From: an uncultured Paracoccaceae bacterium
GTDB taxonomy: Bacteria > Pseudomonadota > Alphaproteobacteria > Rhodobacterales > Rhodobacteraceae
Reading direction: 5' to 3'
Length of the DNA: 12,403 bases
Assembly (NCBI GenBank): GCA_937132145.1
Contig: CAKZNY010000410.1
Location: forward strand, 1-12,403
The position numbers and the translations under genes are program-made. Positions 1-6,447 of the stretch are shown piece by piece. The notes beneath the pieces were generated by a model, which was given only the letters and a program-made list of their open reading frames with translations, was not told the origin of the DNA and did not search any database. How positions within the stretch are numbered: the first letter of the stretch is position 1; the number at the start of each line of letters is the position of its first letter.

Positions 1-108
1 GCCACTTACAAAAGTCGCTACGGCCTTGCAGCCATCGCCCATAATGTACGTAAAGGTGCCAGGTTCTTGACCCTCTATGGGCTGCCCGACAAGACTTGTG
101 CTGGATAA
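1..108 (+). other. C-terminal coding remnant, unrecognised
   Basis: Reading from base 1, the plus strand is open for 35 codons and ends at TAA (106-108). The peptide ends with residues such as YGLAAIAHNVRKGARFLTLYG. It has the feel of the basic C-terminal tail of a transposase or similar DNA enzyme, but I cannot assign a family. The start lies outside the window. It sits next to two insertion sequences, so it may be the tail of a further mobile or broken gene. It could also be a chance open frame, because only about 100 bases are visible. Confidence 0.25.
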
Positions 109-280
109 GTGTGGCCAAAACCCGGAAATGGGACGGAAAACTACGTCAATTCACCATATACAAACCTCAAAGTCGCAAATAACCAACTTTACTGGAAATC
201 CTGCCCGAACTCGGTAATATCAAGATGGTAAGTAGGCCTTATACTGAGGTCTCACTTAAACAAACGACCACTCAGCTCTT
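109..280. other. Intergenic stretch left of the IS5-family element
   Basis: I see no gene, hairpin terminator or repeat here. The only coding content is the last few codons of the IS5-type transposase frame, which runs out of the element and stops at a TGA on the minus strand at 252-254. Confidence 0.4.
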
Positions 281-719
281 CTAGGGTGTGGACACAATTG
301 CACCACTGCCTGATCGCAAATAAATGCAGCATAGCAAGGAAGTTTCTGCTGAGTTTTTCAAACCGGGTTGCCAACCTGCGCATGTCCTTCATTCTGCCGA
401 AAAACCGCTCAACGATATTGCGCATGGCATAAAGGCTCGGGTCGTGTGGGATCGGGGTTTTGGCATTGGATTTCGACGGGATCACCGCCAAGGCACCCTC
501 GTCGGCGATCTGTTGGCGAATGGCTTTGCTGCCGTAAGCTTTGTCGGCAACAATGGCGAGCGGTGCGTTCAATCCCGCCTCGAACAGCGCCGGAATGGCT
601 TGGCTGTCATGCACGTGCCCGCCGGTGATAACCGCCTGTATTAACAGGCCTTTTTCGTTTACAACTACGTGGATCTTGCTGCTGCGGCCACCGCGTGAGC
701 GGCCAATGTCCTGCGCCAA
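252..719 (-). CDS. IS5-family transposase, second frame (OrfB)
   Basis: This is the C-terminal half of the same DDE transposase. It contains the conserved GRSRGGRSSKIH segment, the second catalytic Asp in AIVADKAYGS and the catalytic Glu in NIVERFFGRMKDMRRLATRFEK. It has no convincing start of its own: the nominal TTG at 719 has no ribosome site, so it is probably read only after the frameshift from OrfA. The frame has no stop inside the element. It passes through the left inverted repeat and ends about ten codons later at TGA (252-254), so the last residues come from flanking DNA. Whether the shift is programmed or an inactivating mutation cannot be decided from one copy. Confidence 0.85.
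   Translation of the reverse strand: MAQDIGRSRGGRSSKIHVVVNEKGLLIQAVITGGHVHDSQAIPALFEAGLNAPLAIVADKAYGSKAIRQQIADEGALAVIPSKSNAKTPIPHDPSLYAMRNIVERFFGRMKDMRRLATRFEKLSRNFLAMLHLFAIRQWCNCVHTLEELSGRLFK
281..300 (+). repeat. Left terminal inverted repeat of the IS5-family element
   Basis: It begins CTAGGGTGTG and pairs with the minus-strand sequence at 1099-1118, with 16 of 20 matches. The TA inside CTAG is probably the duplicated target. The repeat overlaps the C-terminal codons of the transposase second frame. Confidence 0.8.
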
Positions 720-1115
720 TTCCCCCCTTTTGCGCCCGTTGCCGCGCGGTGCGCTTTTACGATGGAGGCGTCGATGAAGAGCAGGCTATCCTCGCCATTT
801 TGGGCCAAAGCTTCAAATATATCGCGCCAAACCCCGCGCCGCGCCCAGCGGGCGTAGCGGTTGTAAACCGTGGTGCACGGGCCATAGCGCTCGGGCAGGT
901 CGCGCCATGGGGCTCCCGTGCGCAATATATAGAATATCCCGTTCAATATCTTGCGATCATCCACCCGCTCTGGCCCCCGCACCCGCAGGGGTAACAGCGG
1001 CTCGATGACAGCCCATTCTTCATCTGATAAGTCAAAACGCATGGTCCAATCTCCTTTTGAAAGATTGAATCAGTGTTTACCCAATATATCAACAGGTTGA
1101 TTTGGGTTCACACCC
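284..1115 (-). mobile_element. IS5-family (IS427-like) insertion sequence, about 832 bp
   Basis: The element is bounded by imperfect inverted repeats. The left end reads CTAGGGTGTGGACACAATTG at 281-300. The right end, read on the minus strand from 1118 to 1099, is CTAGGGTGTGAACCCAAATC, matching at 16 of 20 positions. If TA (282-283 and 1116-1117) is the duplicated target within a CTAG site, the element proper is 284-1115. Its length and a 2-bp TA duplication fit the IS427 group of the IS5 family. It carries a two-frame DDE transposase on the minus strand. The boundaries are my inference from the repeats; the family call is firm. Confidence 0.85.
665..1042 (-). CDS. IS5-family transposase, first frame (OrfA)
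   Basis: This encodes the N-terminal half of a DDE transposase that cuts and pastes the surrounding element. It starts MRFDLSDEEWAVIEPLLP, the usual opening of IS5-family (DUF4096-type) transposases. It carries the first catalytic aspartate at about D91 in the motif LLFIDASIVKAHRAA. A good ribosome site (AAAGGAG) lies just upstream of the ATG on the minus strand. After residue 107 the frame continues as unrelated sequence over the second frame. The real product should be a fusion made by a -1 shift at the A4G6 run (minus strand 731 to 722), giving the family-typical junction ...AKGGELAQDIGRSRGG. Only the fused protein has the full catalytic triad. Confidence 0.85.
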   Translation of the reverse strand: MRFDLSDEEWAVIEPLLPLRVRGPERVDDRKILNGIFYILRTGAPWRDLPERYGPCTTVYNRYARWARRGVWRDIFEALAQNGEDSLLFIDASIVKAHRAATGAKGGNWRRTLAAHAVAAAARST

Positions 1116-1118
1116 TAG
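1099..1118 (-). repeat. Right terminal inverted repeat of the IS5-family element
   Basis: Read on the minus strand it begins CTAGGGTGTGAAC, the mate of the repeat at 281-300. It lies upstream of the transposase start at 1042, as expected for the 5' end of the element. Confidence 0.8.
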
Positions 1119-1122
1119 TTAT

Positions 1123-1134
1123 GTGACATGTCAC
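1123..1134. repeat. Perfect 12-bp palindrome GTGACATGTCAC
   Basis: It lies in the short spacer between the two insertion sequences. It could be a remnant of an operator from the DNA the elements inserted into. No gene here can be linked to it, and a chance palindrome is possible. Confidence 0.35.
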
Positions 1135-1140
1135 GTTTTT

Positions 1141-1160
1141 AGGGGCTGACCCAGATAACT
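1141..1160 (+). repeat. Left terminal inverted repeat of the IS1595-family element
   Basis: It matches the right repeat (1841-1860, minus strand) at 19 of 20 positions. The transposase stop codon (TAG, 1159-1161) overlaps its inner edge. Confidence 0.9.
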
Positions 1161-1824
1161 ACCTTAGATGATGTTTAACCCATTGTCTTAATTGTGATAA
1201 CTGCGCTGATGGGTCACTGTTGTTAAAACGCCATTCGCATTCCTTCAAATATAGCCCGAATTGGGCCTTGGGAATACCATTGAATTTACGCATGTGACGC
1301 TTGGCCTGGTTCCAAAAATTCTCGATGCCGTTGATGTGGTTGTGGCGGTCCGCAAACAGCTTGGAGTGGTTGATCCTGAAGTGATGGAAAACCGACACAT
1401 CCAGCACATTATACCCCTTCCAGCAATCCGAATAGACGATGCTGTCGGGGATAACTTTGCGCTCTATGATAGGTATCAGCGTAGCGGATTTGGCGTCTGG
1501 AATAATCTTGGCATAAACCTTCCCACCCCTTTGTAATAAGCCAAATACGGGTATTTTACCCGCAGCACCGCGCCCGCGTTTACCTTTACGCTTGCCGCCG
1601 AAATAGCTTTCATCCACTTCGATCTCTCCGGCAAACATTGCGTCACTTTCCGCCTCCAGTTCATAGGCGATAATCTCGCGTAGCCGCAGGAAGAAAAAAG
1701 CGGCTGTTTTACGGTTCACACCGCACAGACTGGCCGCAGTTCTAGCCGTTGATCCAGAGACAAAATGCTCTGTCAGACGGTCTTGTTTATATTTGCTTAA
1801 ACGACTCTTCCGCATAACGCCCAT
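1159..1824 (-). CDS. IS1595-family transposase (IS1016/ISXO2-like DDE)
   Basis: This 221-residue DDE transposase should move the surrounding element. An N-terminal helix-turn-helix-like part (TARTAASLCGVNRKTAAFF) is followed by the catalytic core. The first Asp is D71 in EVDESYFGGKRKGKRGRGAA and the second is D133 in YSDCWKGY. The terminal motif HNHINGIENFWNQAKRHMRK (residues 161-180) carries the Asn/Glu end of the triad, with E168. The length fits the short IS1016 group, which lacks the N-terminal zinc ribbon of other family members. The ATG at 1824 is preceded by AAAAAGGGG, an adequate ribosome site. No frameshift or stop interrupts it, so the element may be active, subject to its missing target duplication. 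Confidence 0.92.
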   Translation of the reverse strand: MGVMRKSRLSKYKQDRLTEHFVSGSTARTAASLCGVNRKTAAFFFLRLREIIAYELEAESDAMFAGEIEVDESYFGGKRKGKRGRGAAGKIPVFGLLQRGGKVYAKIIPDAKSATLIPIIERKVIPDSIVYSDCWKGYNVLDVSVFHHFRINHSKLFADRHNHINGIENFWNQAKRHMRKFNGIPKAQFGLYLKECEWRFNNSDPSAQLSQLRQWVKHHLR

Positions 1825-1840
1825 GATAACCCCTTTTTCG

Positions 1841-1860
1841 AGTTATCTGGCTCAGCCCCT
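1841..1860 (-). repeat. Right terminal inverted repeat of the IS1595-family element
   Basis: This is the mate of the repeat at 1141-1160, with one mismatch. It lies about 16 bp upstream of the transposase start on the minus strand, so the transposase promoter must lie in or very near this end. Confidence 0.9.
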
Positions 1861-1958
1861 AATAAAGTATATACTTCCCCCGCCTTACAGACTGTAGTGA
1901 TTTGAGTTCACCCTCCGGATGAATGTCTCCACTGACAACACTGCTATTGTGCGTTTGC

Positions 1959-1978
1959 GTTACATACTGTTACAAACT
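1959..1978 (+). promoter_or_regulatory. Tandem GTTACA boxes, likely response-regulator binding site
   Basis: Two direct 10-bp repeats lie end to end, GTTACATACT then GTTACAAACT, 9 of 10 identical. One-turn tandem half sites are the usual target layout of OmpR/PhoB-type regulators, and GTTACA-N4-GTTACA resembles described OmpR sites. The boxes end 39 bp before the preferred start of the regulator gene at 2018. The simplest reading is autoregulation and control of the whole downstream oxidase operon. The binding protein is inferred, not shown. Confidence 0.5.
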
Positions 1979-2017
1979 TTTGCAGCGGTCCGAGACAGAA
2001 ACGTGTACTTCGCAGAT

Positions 2018-2767
2018 ATGGAACAAAATGTAGATACACATGTGGGGCACCTTCTTATTGTCGATGACGATCATGAAATCCGTGTTCTATTGAAAAAGTT
2101 CCTTTCCTCGCAGGGGTTTCGTGTAACTGCGGTGGCGGATGGCACCGAAATGCTTCAGGCGCTGAATGACTGGAAAATTGATCTCGTGGTTCTTGATCTT
2201 ATGCTGCCCGGCAAGGACGGACTTTCGATTTGTCGTGATCTTAGAAAAACTTCGCATGTTCCAATAGTGATGCTGACGGCTATGGGCGAGGAAAATGACC
2301 GGATACGGGGGTTTGAGGGCGGCGCGGATGACTACATCGCCAAGCCGTTCAATCCGCATGAACTTCTTGCGCGCATCAAAGCCGTGTTGCGACGCACGCA
2401 TATGGTTCCACCCGTCGCTGGTGTCGGGAGCGCGCGCGTATTGCGGTTTGATAACTGGCGCATGGACGTAGGACTGCGACGGCTTACTTCGGAAAGCGGT
2501 ACTTTAGTAGATCTTAGTACTGCGGAGTTTGACTTGTTGGCCGTGTTTGTCGAGCGCCCGCAACAGGTCCTTTCGCGCGAACAATTGCTTGATCTGACGC
2601 TTGGGAAGGTTGAAATTCCGTTTGATAGAAAAATCGACATGCAGGTTAGTCGCCTGCGGCAAAAACTCGAAGAAGATTCCAAAAAACCCACCTTGATCAA
2701 GACTGTTCGCGGGGGTGGCTATATGTTCACAGCAGAGGTTTCGATCGATGAAAAACCTGCTGCCTGA
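2018..2767 (+). CDS. OmpR-family response regulator
   Basis: This is a 249-residue DNA-binding regulator, partner of the histidine kinase encoded directly downstream. The receiver domain (residues about 11-125) has the acidic pocket D16-D18, phosphate acceptor D60 in VVLDLMLPGKDG, T87 and K109 in IAKPF. A winged-helix Trans_Reg_C domain (about 140-240) follows and ends in the typical TVRGGGYMF. The frame is open from an ATG at 1919, which would add 33 residues unlike any receiver N-terminus. I prefer 2018 because the extension would cover the tandem GTTACA boxes. Neither start has a strong ribosome site, so 2018 is likely but not certain. The 3' end overlaps the kinase gene by 20 bp. It probably controls its own operon, including the oxidase genes. 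Confidence 0.9.
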   Translation: MEQNVDTHVGHLLIVDDDHEIRVLLKKFLSSQGFRVTAVADGTEMLQALNDWKIDLVVLDLMLPGKDGLSICRDLRKTSHVPIVMLTAMGEENDRIRGFEGGADDYIAKPFNPHELLARIKAVLRRTHMVPPVAGVGSARVLRFDNWRMDVGLRRLTSESGTLVDLSTAEFDLLAVFVERPQQVLSREQLLDLTLGKVEIPFDRKIDMQVSRLRQKLEEDSKKPTLIKTVRGGGYMFTAEVSIDEKPAA

Positions 2768-4229
2768 TACCATAGCAACACGCGCGATGGCGCTGTTGGT
2801 GGTTGGCCTTGCCGTCACACACCTGATTAGCAACCTGTTCTATGCAACAGATCGGGAAAGCGCGCTTTTAGCGACCGGGGGCGAGCACGCCATTGTCTGG
2901 GTGGCCATAACGGATGCGTTTTCCGATGTGGTTCCCGACGAGAAATGGATGGAAATAGTCGCGGCTGCAAATACAGAAAACAGGTTTGTGACTATAACCG
3001 ACTATCCTGTTGTTGATCAGACGGCTGATTCAGATTGGCGCGAGACAGCGGTGCGACAGGACTTGGCGCGGCATGTTCCGGCTGACCGGCGCGAGTCTTA
3101 CGGGATTTCCTACGCGCCATTTTCGGACGACACACAGGCGATGTCCTATTGGCGTGAATACATATCGGCGAACCAGCTTGAAATTCCCGACGAGCTTATA
3201 CTGGTGTCGCTAAATCTCGAAAACGGCAGTTGGCTGAACGTAGCAACGCCCATATCGGCGCCGCCGGGCTTCTTTTCTGCGCGCCTTGGCCTGTCGATGG
3301 CGGTAATGTTGATTGCCGTGGTGTTTTTATCTGCCCTGATCGTTGGCCGGATGACCGACCCTTTGAAAAGGCTGTCTCGGGCGGCGGAAAAGCTGGGGAT
3401 TGATGTGCAAGCCCCCGCCATTCCGGAAACCGGCCCCGAGGAGGTTCGCCGAACAGCGCGCGCCTTCAATGTCATGCAGGGTCGAATACGCCGGTTTGTC
3501 GATGATCGCACGCAGATGTTGGGGGCAATTGCCCATGATTTGGGGACGCCCATTACCCGCCTGCGTTTGCGGGCGGAATTCGTCGAGGACAAGGAACTGC
3601 GCACAAAAATGTTGCGGGACCTTGATGATATGCAGCATATGGTCGCCTCGACCCTGTCGTTTATTCGCGAGGATGCAACCTCGGAGCCGCAGACAACGGT
3701 TGATTTAGGCTCGTTACTTACGCGGGTGTGCGATGATATTTCCGACGCCGGGGCCAAAGTGGAATTGGCGGAAATTCCGCGTTGGACATTGCTCGATTGC
3801 CGCCCCATTGCGATGCGTCGTGCGCTTGGAAATCTTATCGAAAACGCCGTTAAATACGGAGGATTGGCGCGTGTTTCGCTTAAGATCGATCCAGAGAAGA
3901 TTTACATTTTTATAGATGATAATGGGCCAAGTATACCGGAAGATCGGCGCGAAGATGTGTTTCAGCCATTCCTGCGCCTAGAGGATTCCCGCAATCGTGA
4001 AACGGGCGGCACCGGCCTTGGCCTTGCTGTTGCGCGAACAATTGTGCGTGCACATGGCGGCGATATTCGCTTGTCCGATGGGCCGGAAGGTGGCTTGAGG
4101 GTCGAGTTGTGTATGCCTCGACCCCAAAAAACCGAGACAGAAATACCGAACAAAGAAACCCGCGAAAAGCATAGCGGACTGGAAAATCACTCACCAAGGG
4201 AGAGAAAGACAGAATGGAAAACGCACTAG
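2748..4229 (+). CDS. Sensor histidine kinase (EnvZ-like)
   Basis: This is a 493-residue inner-membrane sensor kinase that should phosphorylate the upstream regulator. An N-terminal helix (about 10-30) is followed by a periplasmic domain of about 150 residues with no recognisable sensor motif. A second helix (about 180-200) leads to a HAMP linker starting near MTDPLKRLSRAAEK (202 on). The H box AHDLGTPITRLRLRAE has phospho-acceptor H263. The ATPase domain shows the N box (N366 in NLIENAVKYGG), G1 (D391-N392-G393) and G2 (GGTGLGL, about 420). The last 35 or so residues are a charged tail. The start at 2748 has AGAGG nine bases upstream and overlaps the regulator gene. An alternative start at 2715 would lie deeper in that gene. 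The 3' end overlaps coxB by 16 bp, which ties kinase and oxidase into one transcript. The periplasmic domain has no His or Met cluster, so direct copper sensing is not indicated. Confidence 0.93.
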   Translation: MKNLLPDTIATRAMALLVVGLAVTHLISNLFYATDRESALLATGGEHAIVWVAITDAFSDVVPDEKWMEIVAAANTENRFVTITDYPVVDQTADSDWRETAVRQDLARHVPADRRESYGISYAPFSDDTQAMSYWREYISANQLEIPDELILVSLNLENGSWLNVATPISAPPGFFSARLGLSMAVMLIAVVFLSALIVGRMTDPLKRLSRAAEKLGIDVQAPAIPETGPEEVRRTARAFNVMQGRIRRFVDDRTQMLGAIAHDLGTPITRLRLRAEFVEDKELRTKMLRDLDDMQHMVASTLSFIREDATSEPQTTVDLGSLLTRVCDDISDAGAKVELAEIPRWTLLDCRPIAMRRALGNLIENAVKYGGLARVSLKIDPEKIYIFIDDNGPSIPEDRREDVFQPFLRLEDSRNRETGGTGLGLAVARTIVRAHGGDIRLSDGPEGGLRVELCMPRPQKTETEIPNKETREKHSGLENHSPRERKTEWKTH

Positions 4230-4864
4230 GTTTATCCGGGGGGCAGACGACGATGATGGCGATCACTATCGCTATCACGATCCTCGGCCTATCGGGATTG
4301 GCTGCCGCCATATTCCTGCCAAAACGCTGGCAGATAAAATACAGCCTGGAGTTCGTGTTTATCGCAGGGCTGTTCGCAATGGCCTGGTACGGCGATTGGA
4401 ACAGTACGAACGTCTATACAGCTTATCAGGATAAAATGGTTGGCGAAGAGGGGGTTTCCGGCAAGGAAGTAACCGAAGACGACGAATTCTTTGATCGAAC
4501 CCTGACCGTTGTCGCATTCCAGTGGGGCTTTGCCTTCATCACGGATGATAACGAAATAAGCCGTAACGCGGCGGTCGTAAAACCGGGCGAGAGAGTCCTG
4601 TTCAAGATCCTCAGCAACGACGTGATCCACGGATTTAACATCCCGGTCGCCGGCATAACCGCCGAAATCGACCCGGACGAAATGCGTAAAATCTGGATCA
4701 AGGCGCCGGACGTACCTGGAAAATATCTTATCCAGTGTGTGAACTATTGTGGCGTCGGACACGCCCAGATGAAAGCCTGGCTCGTAGTTGAGGGCCCGGA
4801 AGATGACGATGAAGATGAAGAAGAAACAGCTATGAATATGGAAGGAACCAACAATGGCGCATGA
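4214..4864 (+). CDS. coxB: Cytochrome oxidase subunit II, CuA protein
   Basis: This 216-residue protein should take electrons from a cytochrome c or cupredoxin at its binuclear CuA centre and pass them to subunit I. Two membrane helices lie at about 12-35 and 43-60, with no cleaved signal peptide evident. The periplasmic cupredoxin domain has the full CuA set: H139 (NDVIHGF), C175 and C179 (QCVNYCGVGHAQM), H183 and M186. The A-type bridging Glu between the cysteines is Asn here (N177). The loop resembles that of Thermus ba3 oxidase (CNQYCGLGH), while ba3 subunit II has only one helix, so this is a mixed type. The C-terminus is a very acidic tail. The ribosome site AAGGGAGAG lies about ten bases before the ATG. 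The start overlaps the kinase gene and the end overlaps coxA by 11 bp, suggesting translational coupling. Confidence 0.92.
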   Translation: MENALGLSGGQTTMMAITIAITILGLSGLAAAIFLPKRWQIKYSLEFVFIAGLFAMAWYGDWNSTNVYTAYQDKMVGEEGVSGKEVTEDDEFFDRTLTVVAFQWGFAFITDDNEISRNAAVVKPGERVLFKILSNDVIHGFNIPVAGITAEIDPDEMRKIWIKAPDVPGKYLIQCVNYCGVGHAQMKAWLVVEGPEDDDEDEEETAMNMEGTNNGA

Positions 4865-6434
4865 ACATGACGCAATACGCACCGGCGCAGCGCCGCATTG
4901 GAAGCCGGAGGATGTCATCGGTAAGATGACGCTCAAAGAGCTGTTTTTCTCTCACGATTACAGGCATATAGCCCTGAAGGGCATATTGACATCAATGGTG
5001 ATGCTGGGGATCGGCGGAATGTTCGCTATCCTTTTCCGCACCGAATTGATGGTGCCCGACGTACAGATGATGGGTGCGCGTGTTTACATGACACTGATGA
5101 CCCTGCACGGTATGTTTATGGTGTTCGGGTTCCTTATCCCGCTCGCCATCTCGCTTTGCTACTATATGGCGCCAAAGGTTCTTGGCCTCGATAAACTGTA
5201 TTGGTCGGGATACGCGCAAGCCAGCTACTGGACGTTGATAGCCGCAGTCGTGCTGCTGATTATCGGTCGCCCCGACTTCACATGGACGGCCTATGCGCCA
5301 ATGTCCCTGCGCGTCGGCGATGAACTGATCTGGATGGGCTATGTTGCTATCATGCTGGTTGCCATTTCCGAGTTTCTGGCTGGCCTTGTGCTTCTGCGCA
5401 ACGGCCTTGCCGGTGCAGCCAAAACCGGTTGGAGCAAATTGCCTATGATGGGCTGGGGCTGTCTGTCGGTTGGCATCTTGCTGGTTGTGTCGACAATTCC
5501 ACTTGGGTTCATCGGCTTCGGTTTGCTTTCGGACTGGGCACAATGGGGCGAAACCGCCTACTTTGACCCTGCACGTGGCGGAAGTGTTCTGACCTTCCTC
5601 TACATTTTCTGGACATACGGCCACCCGGCTGTGTACCTGCCGTTCATTCCGGTGATCGCGGTTCTCTACACTCTGATGCCTCGTATTCTTGGTCGTCCGA
5701 TGTGGAGCTACTGGTCCGGTGTTGCAGCCTTCGGCCTGCTGACAGTGTTCGCGTTGCCAATTGGCCCGCACCACTTCCAGCCTGCCTTCACGATTGCTGG
5801 TCCTTACCAGCGTGTGATCCAGATCCTGACTATGCTGGTGTTTATCCCCAGCGTTCTGCACGTCTTTAACTGGATTGCGACTCTGTGGTTCGGCAAAATT
5901 CCGGCTTCGGCAAAACGTTCTATACCATTCAAGTTCATGATCGCCTCGATTGCGTTCCTGATTTACGGTGGTGCAACTGCCTACCTGAACGGCCAAATCT
6001 CGATTGACTCGGATTTCATCCATAACAGCTACTGGATCCCGGCACACTTCCACGCCATGTTCCTCGGCTTTGTCGGTCAGATGGCGATTGCGGGTATCTA
6101 CTATCTTTACCCTTACTTCACTGGACGGATGTACAATCAGAAATGGGCCAATATGCATTTCTGGATGTGGCAGATCGGCATTTTCACCAAGGTGACTTTG
6201 ATGTTCTACGCCGGATACGCCTACTTTCCGCGTTGGGTGTTCGACTATTTGCCGATACCGGAATGGGTATTCGCGCAGATGGGCATCACCTTGGGTGCAT
6301 ACCTGATCGGTGCCGGATTCCTCGTATTCATGTTCAACTTCGCCTGGAGCGCCAAACGCGGCACGATCGCTGCCGACGAGCCATGGCCGGTTGAATTTGA
6401 TGAACCCGTTGCCTCCGCAACTCCAGCAGAATGA
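4854..6434 (+). CDS. coxA: Divergent heme-copper oxidase subunit I
   Basis: This 526-residue polytopic membrane protein is the catalytic subunit that reduces oxygen to water. Low-spin heme ligands are H85 (LHGMF) and H400. The high-spin heme ligand is H398 (IPAHFHAMF). CuB ligands are H257 (YGHPAVY), H306 and H307, with the cross-link tyrosine at Y261. Several A-type landmarks are missing. There is no D-channel DMAFPR-like motif, and A259 replaces the Glu of GHPEVY. H336 (IPSVLHVFNW) replaces the K-channel lysine, and the paired propionate arginines are R460-W461. It is therefore not an ordinary aa3 enzyme. The NorB signature is also absent, so nitric oxide reductase is unlikely. A ba3/B-type relative is the nearest guess, and heme O (from ctaB) or heme A may be used. 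The ribosome site AAGGAA (4842-4847) fits the ATG. Confidence 0.9.
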   Translation: MAHEHDAIRTGAAPHWKPEDVIGKMTLKELFFSHDYRHIALKGILTSMVMLGIGGMFAILFRTELMVPDVQMMGARVYMTLMTLHGMFMVFGFLIPLAISLCYYMAPKVLGLDKLYWSGYAQASYWTLIAAVVLLIIGRPDFTWTAYAPMSLRVGDELIWMGYVAIMLVAISEFLAGLVLLRNGLAGAAKTGWSKLPMMGWGCLSVGILLVVSTIPLGFIGFGLLSDWAQWGETAYFDPARGGSVLTFLYIFWTYGHPAVYLPFIPVIAVLYTLMPRILGRPMWSYWSGVAAFGLLTVFALPIGPHHFQPAFTIAGPYQRVIQILTMLVFIPSVLHVFNWIATLWFGKIPASAKRSIPFKFMIASIAFLIYGGATAYLNGQISIDSDFIHNSYWIPAHFHAMFLGFVGQMAIAGIYYLYPYFTGRMYNQKWANMHFWMWQIGIFTKVTLMFYAGYAYFPRWVFDYLPIPEWVFAQMGITLGAYLIGAGFLVFMFNFAWSAKRGTIAADEPWPVEFDEPVASATPAE

Positions 6435-6447
6435 AGGGAGAGATATA

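Larger units (their letters stand above)
1141..1860 (-). mobile_element. IS1595-family (IS1016-like) insertion sequence, about 720 bp
   Basis: The element has nearly perfect 20-bp terminal inverted repeats: AGGGGCTGACCCAGATAACT at 1141-1160, and the same sequence with one mismatch on the minus strand from 1860 to 1841. The repeat may extend two bases further outward (1139-1140 and 1861-1862). It encodes one complete minus-strand transposase. Members of this family normally leave an 8-bp target duplication, but the flanks here (for example ACGTTTTT on the left and AATAAAGT on the right) do not match. This suggests that recombination or deletion altered one side after insertion. Confidence 0.9.

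Noticed and set aside
281..1860. Both insertion sequences read as one composite transposon
   Set aside because: The two elements belong to different families, have unrelated terminal repeats and carry no cargo between them.
2748..4229. Kinase as a direct copper sensor of the CusS/CopS type
   Set aside because: The periplasmic domain shows no His or Met metal-binding cluster; the signal remains unknown.
4854..6434. Subunit I considered as a NorB-type nitric oxide reductase
   Set aside because: It has the CuB cross-link tyrosine in GHPAVY and lacks the NorB glutamates; its partner carries a CuA site, not a cytochrome c domain.
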